Made by a program: the position numbers and the translations under genes. Positions 25,447-33,197 of a stretch of 64,000 nucleotides of DNA are shown in pieces (within the stretch, counting starts at the first letter, position 1; every line of letters begins with the position of its first letter). Under the pieces are notes generated by a model. The model did not search any database. It was not told the DNA's origin and worked only from the letters and a program-made list of their open reading frames with translations. Source of the DNA: Seohaeicola zhoushanensis (GTDB lineage Bacteria; Pseudomonadota; Alphaproteobacteria; Rhodobacterales; Rhodobacteraceae); contig NZ_BNCJ01000013.1 of assembly GCF_014656415.1 (NCBI RefSeq), forward strand, positions 57,171 through 121,170. Direction: 5' to 3'.

Positions 25447-26343
25447 ATGACCTTTGAGACCATTCGATACGAGATCGTCGACGGAGTCGCCCGTATCTGT
25501 CTGAACCGGCCCGAGCATCGTAACACCATGAACGTGCCGATGATGCGTGATATCCTTTCCGCCCTCGATCTGGCCGATACCGATGACGCGGTGCGGGTGA
25601 TCCTGTTCCACGGAGCGGGCCGCATGTTCTGCGCGGGCGCGGATCTCTCGGCGGGGGGCGAAACCTTCGACTATGACAGCCGTTCCGGCGGCAGCACCGG
25701 TCCGGTGCGTGCGGATGGAAGCATTGACTATGCTCACCCCGAGGTCCGCGACGGGGCAGGTCTGATGACCTTGCGGATCTTCAAAGCGACCAAGCCGGTG
25801 ATCGCGGCGGTTCATGGCGCCGCCGTTGGCGTGGGCACGTCACTGATCACGGCGATGGATGCCCGCTTTGCCGCGGACAATACGAAGTTCGGCTTTGTCT
25901 TCACGCGCCGCGGAATTGTCCCCGAAGGCGCCTCGACCTGGTTCCTGACACGGCAGGTCGGGATCGGCACAGCGCTGGACTGGTGTCTTTCGGGACGCGT
26001 ATTTCCAGCGCAGGAAGCGCTTGAGAAGGGATTTGTCCGTTCGCTTCATCCAGAGGACCAAGTGCTGGATGCGGCGATGGACTATGCGCGCGAGATTGCA
26101 GCGCATACCGCGCCGGTCTCGGTTGCGCTCACCCGGCAGATGTTGTGGCGAATGGCGGGGGCGGACCATCCGATGATGGCGCACCGGCTTGACAGCCGGG
26201 GCGTCTATGTCCGCGGACGCATGGCAGATGCGCGCGAGGGCGTGACCAGTTTCCTGGAAAAGCGCGCGCCCAGATTCACCGACCGTGTTTCGACCGACAT
26301 GCCCGACTTCTATCCTTGGTGGGATGAGCCCGACTATTCCTAG
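25447..26343 (+). CDS. Enoyl-CoA hydratase/isomerase family protein (crotonase)
   Basis: A 298-residue crotonase. The CoA/oxyanion loops are MFCAGADLSAGG and HGAAVGVGTSL, and RRGIVPEGASTWFL carries a Glu at one of the catalytic positions. It is longer than the 260-residue norm because of an insertion after the first loop (FDYDSRSGGSTGPVR) and an extended C-terminus (DMPDFYPWWDEPDYS). It acts on enoyl-CoA esters in beta-oxidation. It is separated from the ligase by a hairpin and ends 7 bp from the convergent acyl-CoA dehydrogenase gene. Confidence 0.87.
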   Translation: MTFETIRYEIVDGVARICLNRPEHRNTMNVPMMRDILSALDLADTDDAVRVILFHGAGRMFCAGADLSAGGETFDYDSRSGGSTGPVRADGSIDYAHPEVRDGAGLMTLRIFKATKPVIAAVHGAAVGVGTSLITAMDARFAADNTKFGFVFTRRGIVPEGASTWFLTRQVGIGTALDWCLSGRVFPAQEALEKGFVRSLHPEDQVLDAAMDYAREIAAHTAPVSVALTRQMLWRMAGADHPMMAHRLDSRGVYVRGRMADAREGVTSFLEKRAPRFTDRVSTDMPDFYPWWDEPDYS

Positions 26344-26350
26344 GCCGACC

Positions 26351-27469
26351 TCAGGCGGCGCGCCCGCTTAGCGACGCAAACCGAGCCTGATGCCGGCCGA
26401 TATCGCCGAACATCGGTTCGCAGGAGATCAGGCGCTTGAAATACTGGCCGACGGCAACCTCCTGGCTGACTCCCATCCCGCCGTGCAACTGCACCGCGTT
26501 TCGGCCGACATACCGGGACGATTGGATGCATTGAACTTTGGCGGCCGAGACCGCCCGCATGCGGTCTTGCTCTCCCTCGCTCAGGGTGGCGGCTGCGCCA
26601 AGCGACATGGCTTCGGCGGCGGACAGCTCGCTTTGCATTTCGGCGATGCGATGCCGCAGGGCCTGGAAATTGCCGATTTCGGTGCCGAACTGCCTGCGGG
26701 ATTTTACATGCTCGATGGTCAATCGCAGCGCCGCGCGCATCGCCCCAACAGATTCCGCGCAGACGAATACGGCCGCCAGATCGAAGGCGGCGTCAATGGC
26801 CGTGCGGGTGTCGGCTGTCGCCGCACCCAGGCGTTCCGCCGGGACATCGTCAAAGATCATATCCGCGCCAGCGCGGTCATCGACCAGCCGATAGGCATTG
26901 ACGGTCAGTCCCGGCGCGTCGCGATTCACGATTGCCACGACAGGCGCGCCCTGCTCTTGCGCCACCACCAGAAACCGGTCCGCCAGCGGCGCATCCATCA
27001 CAACCATCTTCTCGCCCCGCAGCTGCAGGCCATCATCCGCGGCCGTGGCCACCGTCGCGCCGCGGAAGGGATCGAAGCGCGCCGTTTTCTCGGCATGTGC
27101 GACGGCCAGCCGCAAACGTCCCTCGGCTATCGCCGGAAGCATCGCCTGCTTCTGCGCCTCGTCACCCAGCCGAATGATCAACTCGGCGCCCAGAACAGCC
27201 GTCGACAGGAACGGATCAACGACCAGATGCCGCCCCAGCGCTTCGGCCACGAGATGGAGGTCCATTGCTCCCATGCCGATGCCGCCGAAGGAGTCCGGGA
27301 TTATCAGGCCAGTCACGCCAAGATCGGCCAGTCCCTGCCAGGTATCCGAGGGCATAGGCGGCCACGAGGCCGTCAGTTTCCGCCACGATGCGATGTCATA
27401 GCTGTCGGCCAGCCAGGCGTTCAGGCTGTCGCACAGCATCGATTGCTCAAGGCTCAGAGAGAAATCCAT
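26351..27469 (-). CDS. Acyl-CoA dehydrogenase family protein, smaller partner
   Basis: A 372-residue acyl-CoA dehydrogenase. The N-terminal helical domain, middle beta domain and C-terminal helix bundle are all present, with RRQFGTEIGNFQALRHRIAEM and the FAD-contacting QLHGGMGVSQEVAVGQYFKR. The usual C-terminal catalytic segment (YEGTxEIQ) is not recognisable; the region reads CEPMFGDIGRHQ. The middle domain (HAEKTARF) lacks the usual TEPxxGSD motif. Together these suggest a non-catalytic or shared-site subunit of a heteromeric enzyme with the acyl-CoA dehydrogenase encoded 3 bp upstream, as in the actinobacterial steroid FadE pairs. It is the last gene of a seven-gene beta-oxidation operon. 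Confidence 0.85.
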   Translation of the reverse strand: MDFSLSLEQSMLCDSLNAWLADSYDIASWRKLTASWPPMPSDTWQGLADLGVTGLIIPDSFGGIGMGAMDLHLVAEALGRHLVVDPFLSTAVLGAELIIRLGDEAQKQAMLPAIAEGRLRLAVAHAEKTARFDPFRGATVATAADDGLQLRGEKMVVMDAPLADRFLVVAQEQGAPVVAIVNRDAPGLTVNAYRLVDDRAGADMIFDDVPAERLGAATADTRTAIDAAFDLAAVFVCAESVGAMRAALRLTIEHVKSRRQFGTEIGNFQALRHRIAEMQSELSAAEAMSLGAAATLSEGEQDRMRAVSAAKVQCIQSSRYVGRNAVQLHGGMGVSQEVAVGQYFKRLISCEPMFGDIGRHQARFASLSGRAA

Positions 27470-27472
27470 CGT

Positions 27473-28672
27473 TCAGACCTCGGCATAGATCAAGTTGGCG
27501 AGAATGTTCAGCTGCGTCTCGGACGAGCCGCCGTAGATCGTCGCGGCACGCAGGAACAGCATCTCTTCCATCTTGCCCTGCGCGCTTTCGGGCGCCGGCG
27601 GCGATAGTTGCGACCCATCCTGCGCCGGGTGAAACGCCAGTCCGGCATACCCCATGGCTTCCACGCTCAGTTCTGTCACCGACTGGATCAGCCGGGTGCC
27701 GCGCAGCTTCAGGATGCTGGCCGATTGCATGTTCGAGATGCCTTCGTCCATCTCCCAGGCGACCCGCAGACCGAGCTGCTCGAGGCTGGCAAGCTCGATT
27801 TCCAGGGCGGTGATCTTGTCGCAAAAGCTCCGATCCTGCGCCAGTGTTCCCTCGCCACAGGGCATGTCGGCTGCGATCTGCCACAGCCGCTGAAGGCGCC
27901 GCTTGGTCCGGGCGATTTCGGCGATGTTGAACCGTTCATGGCCCAGCAAGAACTTGGCATAGGTCCAGCCCTGCCCCTCTTCACCGATCAGGCTGTCCGC
28001 CGGAATGCGCACCTCGTCGTAAAAGGTTTCGTTCAGGCTGTGCCCGCGGTCGATCGAAATGATCGGGCGCACGGTCACACCGGGCGTGTCGATGGGGAAC
28101 ACGAAGAAAGAGATGCCCTTCTGCGGTTTCACATCCGGATCGGTGCGGGCCAGCAGGAACAGCATGTTCGCGTGATGGGCAAGGCTGGTCCAGATCTTGT
28201 GGCCGGTGATGACCCAGTCATCGCCGTCGCGGACCGCCCGGGTGCGCAGCGAGGCGAGGTCGGATCCGGCGCCCGGTTCGGAAAAGCCCTGCGCCCAAAA
28301 ATCCTCGCCGCTGAGGATGCGCGGCAGATACCGCGCCTTCTGCTCGGCCGTTCCGTAGGTATAAAGCACCGGGCCGATGATCTGCACACCGTGGCCCATC
28401 TGAAGCGGCAGCGGGCCATCTGCCATGCAATATTCTTCGTCGTAGATATAGCGCTGGATGGCCGACCAGCCGGTGCCGCCGGCCTCGACCGGCCAACCTG
28501 GCGCGGCCAAACCCTTGCCGTTCAGGATTTGCTGCCAGCGCCGCATCATCTCGGGCGCGATGTGGAATTGCCGCCGGGCGGCCTGGCGCAGGTCCTCCGG
28601 CAGGTTTTCCTGCAGGAACGCGCGGACCTCCATCCGAAAGCGCTGATGTTCCGCGGTCAACTTCAGGTCCAT
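27473..28672 (-). CDS. Acyl-CoA dehydrogenase family protein, larger partner
   Basis: A 399-residue acyl-CoA dehydrogenase with the substrate/FAD motif GFSEPGAGSDLASLRTRA and ITGHKIWTSLAHHANM in the middle domain. The canonical catalytic Glu near the C-terminus is replaced: IYGGSSETQ instead of IYEGTSEIQ. A Glu in LLGHERFNIAE lies where isovaleryl-CoA dehydrogenase has its catalytic Glu, so that residue may act instead. The ATG at 28672 has AGGAG upstream. It ends 3 bp before the smaller dehydrogenase, and the two are probably one heteromeric flavoenzyme introducing a double bond next to a branched or cyclic acyl-CoA. Confidence 0.87.
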   Translation of the reverse strand: MDLKLTAEHQRFRMEVRAFLQENLPEDLRQAARRQFHIAPEMMRRWQQILNGKGLAAPGWPVEAGGTGWSAIQRYIYDEEYCMADGPLPLQMGHGVQIIGPVLYTYGTAEQKARYLPRILSGEDFWAQGFSEPGAGSDLASLRTRAVRDGDDWVITGHKIWTSLAHHANMLFLLARTDPDVKPQKGISFFVFPIDTPGVTVRPIISIDRGHSLNETFYDEVRIPADSLIGEEGQGWTYAKFLLGHERFNIAEIARTKRRLQRLWQIAADMPCGEGTLAQDRSFCDKITALEIELASLEQLGLRVAWEMDEGISNMQSASILKLRGTRLIQSVTELSVEAMGYAGLAFHPAQDGSQLSPPAPESAQGKMEEMLFLRAATIYGGSSETQLNILANLIYAEV

Positions 28673-28700
28673 GGCGCTATTCTCCTTGGGCAAGTCGGAG

Positions 28701-28722
28701 CGGCGGCGCTTGGGCGCCGCCG
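28701..28722. repeat. Intercistronic GC hairpin between SDR and acyl-CoA dehydrogenase
   Basis: A 9-bp stem CGGCGGCGC / GCGCCGCCG with loop TTGG. No T run, so more likely an mRNA processing or stability element within the operon than a terminator. Confidence 0.45.
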
Positions 28723-28732
28723 TTCAGGTCAA

Positions 28733-29641
28733 TCAACGGGCGAGCGAATCCAGACGTTCCTGGATCTTGCCCTCGGCCCCCGGTGTGCAGGGGTCGGCCC
28801 GGGTGAGATCGGTGATATCGTCGAACCGTTCCGCGACCTGTTCGATCGTCACCCCCTTGGCCGGGTCGAACTGAACGCCGCGCGTCTCGAACATGTGGAC
28901 ACGGCCAAAGCCGCCCGCCGCGGCGGTGATGGTCGCACCGCTCACGTCGCATTCTTCCGAGCAGAGATAGGCGACAGCCGGCGAAACCAGTCCCGGCTTG
29001 AGCTTTTCCATGAAGTCTTCGTCCATGCCGAGGTTGCCGGTCATCCGGGTCAGGGCGCCGGGCGAGATGCAGTTGACCTTCACGTTGTTCTTCTGGCCTT
29101 CGATGGCCAGCGTGTTCATCAATCCGACCATGCCCAGCTTGGCCGAGCCATAGTTCGACTGCCCGAAATTGCCGCTGGTCCCCGCGATGGAGGTGGTGAA
29201 GACGATACGTCCGAAGCCCTGCGCGTTCATGTGCTTCCAGGCGGCATGGGCGCAATAGAGGGTGCCGAAGTAATGAACGCCAAAGACGAACTCGAAATCG
29301 TCCAGATCGGCCTTGGCGAAACTCTTGTCGCGCAGGACACCGGCATTGCAGATCAGGATGTCGATACGGCCAAAGTTGTCCAGCGCGGTCTGGATGATCG
29401 CGGCGCCGCCTTCCCGGGTGGCCACGCTGTCATAATTGGCGACCGCTTCGCCCCCGGCGGCCTTGATCTCTGCCACCACCTTGTCGGCCGCGGAACTATT
29501 GCCGCCTTCGCCGCTGACCGAGCCACCCAGATCGTTCACGACGACTTTCGCTCCGCGCGAGGCGAGCAGCAACGCGTGTTCGCGGCCCAGACCGGCGCCC
29601 GCGCCGGTCACGACGGCGACCCTGCCATCAAATCGGATCAT
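28733..29641 (-). CDS. SDR family oxidoreductase, MFE-2 (3R)-hydroxyacyl-CoA dehydrogenase type
   Basis: A 302-residue SDR. TGAGAGLGREHAL at residues 12-24 and the VVVNDLGG segment are typical of the dehydrogenase domain of peroxisomal multifunctional enzyme 2 (HSD17B4); Ser151, Tyr164 and Lys168 (YGSAK) form the catalytic set, and PGALTRMT follows. The C-terminal tail of about 60 residues is also usual for this subfamily. It would oxidise (3R)-hydroxyacyl-CoA to 3-ketoacyl-CoA, matching the R-specific MaoC hydratase at 23.2 kb. It lies between the DUF35 gene and the acyl-CoA dehydrogenase pair in one operon. Confidence 0.87.
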   Translation of the reverse strand: MIRFDGRVAVVTGAGAGLGREHALLLASRGAKVVVNDLGGSVSGEGGNSSAADKVVAEIKAAGGEAVANYDSVATREGGAAIIQTALDNFGRIDILICNAGVLRDKSFAKADLDDFEFVFGVHYFGTLYCAHAAWKHMNAQGFGRIVFTTSIAGTSGNFGQSNYGSAKLGMVGLMNTLAIEGQKNNVKVNCISPGALTRMTGNLGMDEDFMEKLKPGLVSPAVAYLCSEECDVSGATITAAAGGFGRVHMFETRGVQFDPAKGVTIEQVAERFDDITDLTRADPCTPGAEGKIQERLDSLAR

Positions 29642-29677
29642 CTCTTCAACTCCTTTTCATTTTCTGCGGCCAGGCTT

Positions 29678-30058
29678 TCAGCCCTGGACCGGTGCAAACA
29701 TCGGCGTCGGAATGCCGTTCCTGTCCTTGAAGACGACGGCGACCGGATCGTCGATGCGGATCGCATCCAGGTCGCAATCGACGATGTTGGTCATCATCTT
29801 GATCCCTTCGTCCAGCGTAACGTAGGCAAGGGCATACGGAGGTTCGGCCCGGCGAAAGACCGAGACCGAATAGATGCGGCCGCGTCCCGAGCAGGTGATC
29901 CAGCTCAGGTTATCGCTGCTGCAGAAGGGGCAGATCACCCTAGGGTAGTAGTGCGGTTCGCCGCAGTCCTCGCATTTCGCGAGGATCAGGCTGCCGTCTT
30001 CGGATTGCCACTGGGGCGCTTCGTTGCGCGTCGGGCGCGGTGTTCTGGGATCAGACAC
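29678..30058 (-). CDS. Zn-ribbon / OB-fold protein (DUF35)
   Basis: A 126-residue protein with an N-terminal rubredoxin-like zinc ribbon (CEDCG, then CPFC, four Cys ligands) and a C-terminal OB domain (SGRGRIYSVSVFRRAEPPYALAYVTLDEG). DUF35 proteins bind thiolase-fold partners; in steroid side-chain degradation a DUF35 domain activates the aldolase Ltp2, and in archaea one bridges thiolase and HMG-CoA synthase. It ends upstream of the SDR and starts 5 bp after the thiolase-like gene, so that protein is its likely partner. Confidence 0.9.
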   Translation of the reverse strand: MSDPRTPRPTRNEAPQWQSEDGSLILAKCEDCGEPHYYPRVICPFCSSDNLSWITCSGRGRIYSVSVFRRAEPPYALAYVTLDEGIKMMTNIVDCDLDAIRIDDPVAVVFKDRNGIPTPMFAPVQG

Positions 30059-30063
30059 AGACG

Positions 30064-31233
30064 TTACTCCCTTTCCAGGATCAGGGTGGCGGATCCGTGA
30101 CGCGACCCGAGGTAGCCGCCCGTTCCGTGGGCCAGCGCCAGGTCACATCCGGGCACCTGAACGGCCGGATGCGCCTCGCCGCGCAGCTGACGGACTGCCT
30201 CAATCACCTTGGTCATTCCGCCGCGGTTGGCTGGATGGTTGCTGCACAAGCCGCCACCATCGGTGTTGAACGGCAGCTTGCCGACCCCGGAGATCAGGTT
30301 GCCGTCGGCGACGAACTTGCCGCCCTCGCCCTTCTTGCAGAACCCGAGATCCTCGAGCGTCATCAGGACAGTGATGGTGAAGCTGTCGTAGATCGAGGCG
30401 TATTTGATATCCGCCGGCGTCACCCCGGCCTGTTCGAAGGCCTTGGGGCCGGACCAGACCGCGCCCGAAAAGGTCAGGTCCGTCTTTCCCCCGTTCAGAT
30501 GCTTGATGGCCTCGCCCGAACCGCGCACCCGGACCAGCGGCCGGTTCAGCGATCTGGCGATTTCCTGCGACACAACGACAAGCGCGCCACCGCCATCGCT
30601 GATGACGCAGCAGTCCAGCTTGTGCAGCGGATCGGAAACCATCGGGCTTTCCAGCACATCCTCGACCGTGACGACATTGCGCAGCATTGCGTGCGGATTG
30701 TGTTGCGCATGATGCGAGGCCGCGACCTTTACCCAGGCCAGCTGTTCCGAGGTCGTGCCGAACTCATACATGTGACGCGCGGCGCACATTCCGTAGAGGT
30801 TCGGGATGACATGGCCAAACGGCAGCTCGTAGGGAACATCCGGACAGTTCGGATCATCAAAGAAGGCGCCTTCGCCCTTGTTGGGTCTGCCCGTGCGCGG
30901 CTTGCCCGCAAGCGTCACGACCGCGACCGAACATTTGCCCTCGGCGATCGCCTGGGCGACGTGTCCGACGGCCAGCACATAGGATGATCCGCCCGTGTCC
31001 GTGTTGTCGACATAGGTCGGCCGGATTCCGAGGTATTCGGTGATGCTCATCGCGCCCAGGCCGGGAACGTCGCTGGCGCAGAAAAAGCCATCGACGTCCT
31101 GCATGGTGAGGCCAGCGTCCTGCAATGCGCCCTTCACGTTCTCGGCGTGCAGCTGGATCAGCGTCTTGTCGGTCGCCTTGCGGGTGGGGTGTTCCCAGGC
31201 ACCGGCAATATAGGCAGTCGGGGTGGTTCTCAC
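30064..31233 (-). CDS. Thiolase-fold protein (SCP2/lipid-transfer type, possible aldolase)
   Basis: A 389-residue thiolase-superfamily protein. The start is a GTG at 31233 with AGGAG upstream. The segment where thiolases carry the nucleophilic Cys reads DNTDTGGSSYVLAV, with no Cys at the expected place, while ASIYDSFTITVLM, NTDGGGLCSNHPANRGG and a C-terminal HGTGGYLGSRHG keep the fold's other landmarks. Loss of this Cys and a neighbouring DUF35 partner are features of Ltp2-type retro-aldolases, which cleave beta-hydroxyacyl-CoA without a Claisen step. A conventional thiolase role is the alternative; family search would decide. Confidence 0.82.
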   Translation of the reverse strand: MRTTPTAYIAGAWEHPTRKATDKTLIQLHAENVKGALQDAGLTMQDVDGFFCASDVPGLGAMSITEYLGIRPTYVDNTDTGGSSYVLAVGHVAQAIAEGKCSVAVVTLAGKPRTGRPNKGEGAFFDDPNCPDVPYELPFGHVIPNLYGMCAARHMYEFGTTSEQLAWVKVAASHHAQHNPHAMLRNVVTVEDVLESPMVSDPLHKLDCCVISDGGGALVVVSQEIARSLNRPLVRVRGSGEAIKHLNGGKTDLTFSGAVWSGPKAFEQAGVTPADIKYASIYDSFTITVLMTLEDLGFCKKGEGGKFVADGNLISGVGKLPFNTDGGGLCSNHPANRGGMTKVIEAVRQLRGEAHPAVQVPGCDLALAHGTGGYLGSRHGSATLILERE

Positions 31234-31249
31234 TGTGCGGTCTCCTGTG

Positions 31250-32056
31250 TCATGCCCGGCCCGCCGGAACTTTGCGGAAATCCGGCGCACGCTTTTCGGT
31301 GAAGGCAGCGGCGCCTTCGGCGAATTCGGGGCCAAGACTGGCAGCAAGCTGCAGCTCGTCCTCGAGATTCAGCTGGTCTTCGAAGCTGTTCCGGTCGGAT
31401 TCCCAATAAAGTTTGCGGATGCGGGACAGGCCGTTGACCGGCCCGTCGGCAAGCGATTTCGCGATCTTCAGCGTCTCGGCCATGAGCGTGTCCGCCGGGT
31501 AGACGCGGTTGACCAATCCCCAGTCCAGCGCCTTTTCGGCGGGGAGTTTTTCCGCGAGCATGCTCAGCTCGCGCGCCCTCGCGGCACCGACAAGGCGGGG
31601 GAGCAGCCAGCTCGACCCGGAGTCGGGAACCAGGCCGATGCGGGCAAAGGCCTGAAGAAAGTAGGCATCCTGCGAGGCGGTGATGATGTCGCCCATCAGC
31701 GCGATGCTCATCCCGGCGCCGACAGCCGGCCCGTTGACTGCCGTCACAAGCGGGACCGGACAATCCCGCAGGGTTCGCAGCATGGGGTGATAGAACTTCT
31801 GCAAGACCGCTTCGGCACGATTGGCCGTCGCCACGTTGCCATCTTTCCCGCCCGAGAGATCCGCGCCCGACGAAAAGGCCCGCCCCGCCCCGGTCAGGAC
31901 GATACAGCGCGCGCCTTGCTCCGAAACCAGCGACAGGACCGCCTGACCAAGCGCCGTCACGGTGGCTGGGTTCAGGGCGTTCAGAACATCCGGACGATTG
32001 AAACGGATGATGCCAACGGACTCGTCCATTTCGGTCGAAATGGGGGTTTGTGTCAT
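31250..32056 (-). CDS. Enoyl-CoA hydratase/isomerase family protein
   Basis: A 268-residue crotonase of normal length. Oxyanion-forming loops are AFSSGADLSGG and NGPAVGAGMSIAL; the catalytic-position segment reads IGLVPDSGSSWLLP, with Asp where hydratases have Glu, as in several isomerase/hydrolase subgroups. The C-terminal helix EGAAAFTEKRAPDF is typical. First gene of the seven-gene minus-strand operon (hydratase, thiolase-like, DUF35, SDR, two acyl-CoA dehydrogenases), with the shared dyad 81 bp upstream in the divergent promoter. It may be a ring hydrolase or isomerase rather than a simple hydratase. Confidence 0.87.
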   Translation of the reverse strand: MTQTPISTEMDESVGIIRFNRPDVLNALNPATVTALGQAVLSLVSEQGARCIVLTGAGRAFSSGADLSGGKDGNVATANRAEAVLQKFYHPMLRTLRDCPVPLVTAVNGPAVGAGMSIALMGDIITASQDAYFLQAFARIGLVPDSGSSWLLPRLVGAARARELSMLAEKLPAEKALDWGLVNRVYPADTLMAETLKIAKSLADGPVNGLSRIRKLYWESDRNSFEDQLNLEDELQLAASLGPEFAEGAAAFTEKRAPDFRKVPAGRA

Positions 32057-32128
32057 CCTGCGTCCTCTCGAAAACGCGCCCGCGCGGCGCTTCGGGCCGA
32101 GAAGAAACCCTTTTGCCCCTGACCGGTA

Positions 32129-32146
32129 GCCCCCTGAAGAGGGGAC
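32129..32146. promoter_or_regulatory. GTCCCC-N6-GGGGAC dyad, site 9
   Basis: GCCCCC, spacer TGAAGA, GGGGAC, in the divergent promoter between the enoyl-CoA hydratase operon (32056) and the nitronate-monooxygenase-like gene (32244). Confidence 0.6.
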
Positions 32147-32155
32147 ACAATCGGG

Positions 32156-32179
32156 AAAATTGAATTAGTATTTAATTTT
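32156..32179. promoter_or_regulatory. AT-rich inverted repeat in divergent promoter
   Basis: AAAATTGAAT, spacer TAGT, ATTTAATTTT: nine of ten positions pair. It sits 10 bp from the GC dyad in the same intergenic region, so it may be a promoter element or a second operator. Confidence 0.35.
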
Positions 32180-32243
32180 CGGGGTGGCGCTGCGAAATCC
32201 GTTTTGCGGCGTCATCAGGAGCGCGACCGAGGAGACCGGACCC

Positions 32244-33194
32244 ATGCAAGATACCTTCTGGACTCCGCACGGCCACAGCCTGCGAGTGCCGCTGATCGGT
32301 GCGCCGATGTTCCTGGTTTCCGGGCCGGCCCTTGTCATCGCCCAGTGTCGCGCGGGCATTGCCGGGACGATGCCGGCGCTTGGGGCGCGCACCAGCGAAA
32401 TCCTTGATGGTTGGCTTGACGAGATCACGACAGCGCTGTCTGCGCCTGGCGGGCCGCAAGCCGCACCCTATGGCCTGAACCTGATCGTGCACAGTTCCAA
32501 CACCCAGCTTCCGGCGCATCTGGATCTTTGTGTGAAACACCGGGTGCCTCTGGTGATCACGTCGCTCGGCTCTCGCCCCGAGGTCAACGAGGCGGTGCGG
32601 TCGTATGGCGGCATCGTCCTGCACGACGTCACCAATGCCGAACATGCGCGCAAGGCTCTGGACCGCGGAGCGCATGGGCTGATCGCCGTGGCGGCGGGTG
32701 CCGGCGGACATGCCGGTGCGATTTCGCCCATCGCCCTGATCGAGACGCTGCGTGAGTTCTGGGACGGCCCGTTGGCGCTGTCGGGTGCCATCGCAACCGG
32801 ACGCGGACTGCTGGCCGCGCAGAGCCTCGGGGCCGACCTTGGCTATAGCGGCACCCTGTTCATTCCGGCCGCCGAGTCGCTGGCCTCGGATGCCTACCGC
32901 GACATGGTGATCGCCTCGGACAGCAGCGACATCGTTTACACCGACCGGGTTTCGGGAACGAACGCCAATTTTCTTCGACAATCGCTGATGGCCAATGGCA
33001 TCGCGTTCGATGGCGCCCCGCCCACCCACAAACCTGGCATGTTGGACGAGGCCAAGGCCTGGCGTGACATCTGGAGCGCGGGGCATGGCGTGGCCCAGGT
33101 TCACCAACGCTCGACAGTGATGCAGATCGTGGACCGGCTGGAACGGGAATACAGGGCGGCGCTGACACGCATTGCCGCCCTATCCGAGGGCTGA
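32244..33194 (+). CDS. Nitronate monooxygenase-like FMN oxidoreductase (NMO/2-nitropropane dioxygenase family)
   Basis: A 316-residue TIM-barrel flavoprotein: PLIGAPMFLVSGPALVIAQCRAGIAGTMPALGAR at the N-terminus (split here for reading: APMFLVSGP, GIAGTMPALGAR), YGLNLIVHSSN, and the FMN phosphate region AVAAGAGGHAG then LSGAIATGRGLLAA. GAGGHAG with its His is the family catalytic/FMN motif. Besides nitronate oxidation the family includes IpdC, which acts on a CoA-linked ring intermediate in steroid degradation. The ATG at 32244 has GAGGAGA nine bases upstream. It is divergent from the beta-oxidation operon and shares its promoter dyad, so a role on a CoA thioester is more plausible than nitronate detoxification. 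Confidence 0.82.
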   Translation: MQDTFWTPHGHSLRVPLIGAPMFLVSGPALVIAQCRAGIAGTMPALGARTSEILDGWLDEITTALSAPGGPQAAPYGLNLIVHSSNTQLPAHLDLCVKHRVPLVITSLGSRPEVNEAVRSYGGIVLHDVTNAEHARKALDRGAHGLIAVAAGAGGHAGAISPIALIETLREFWDGPLALSGAIATGRGLLAAQSLGADLGYSGTLFIPAAESLASDAYRDMVIASDSSDIVYTDRVSGTNANFLRQSLMANGIAFDGAPPTHKPGMLDEAKAWRDIWSAGHGVAQVHQRSTVMQIVDRLEREYRAALTRIAALSEG

Positions 33195-33197
33195 GGC

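Noticed and set aside
27608..30100. An 830-codon open frame on the plus strand opposite the acyl-CoA dehydrogenase, SDR and DUF35 genes
   Set aside because: It is antisense to four well-supported genes and crosses their boundaries. It shows no recognisable domain, and long antisense frames are expected from the GC-rich third codon positions here.
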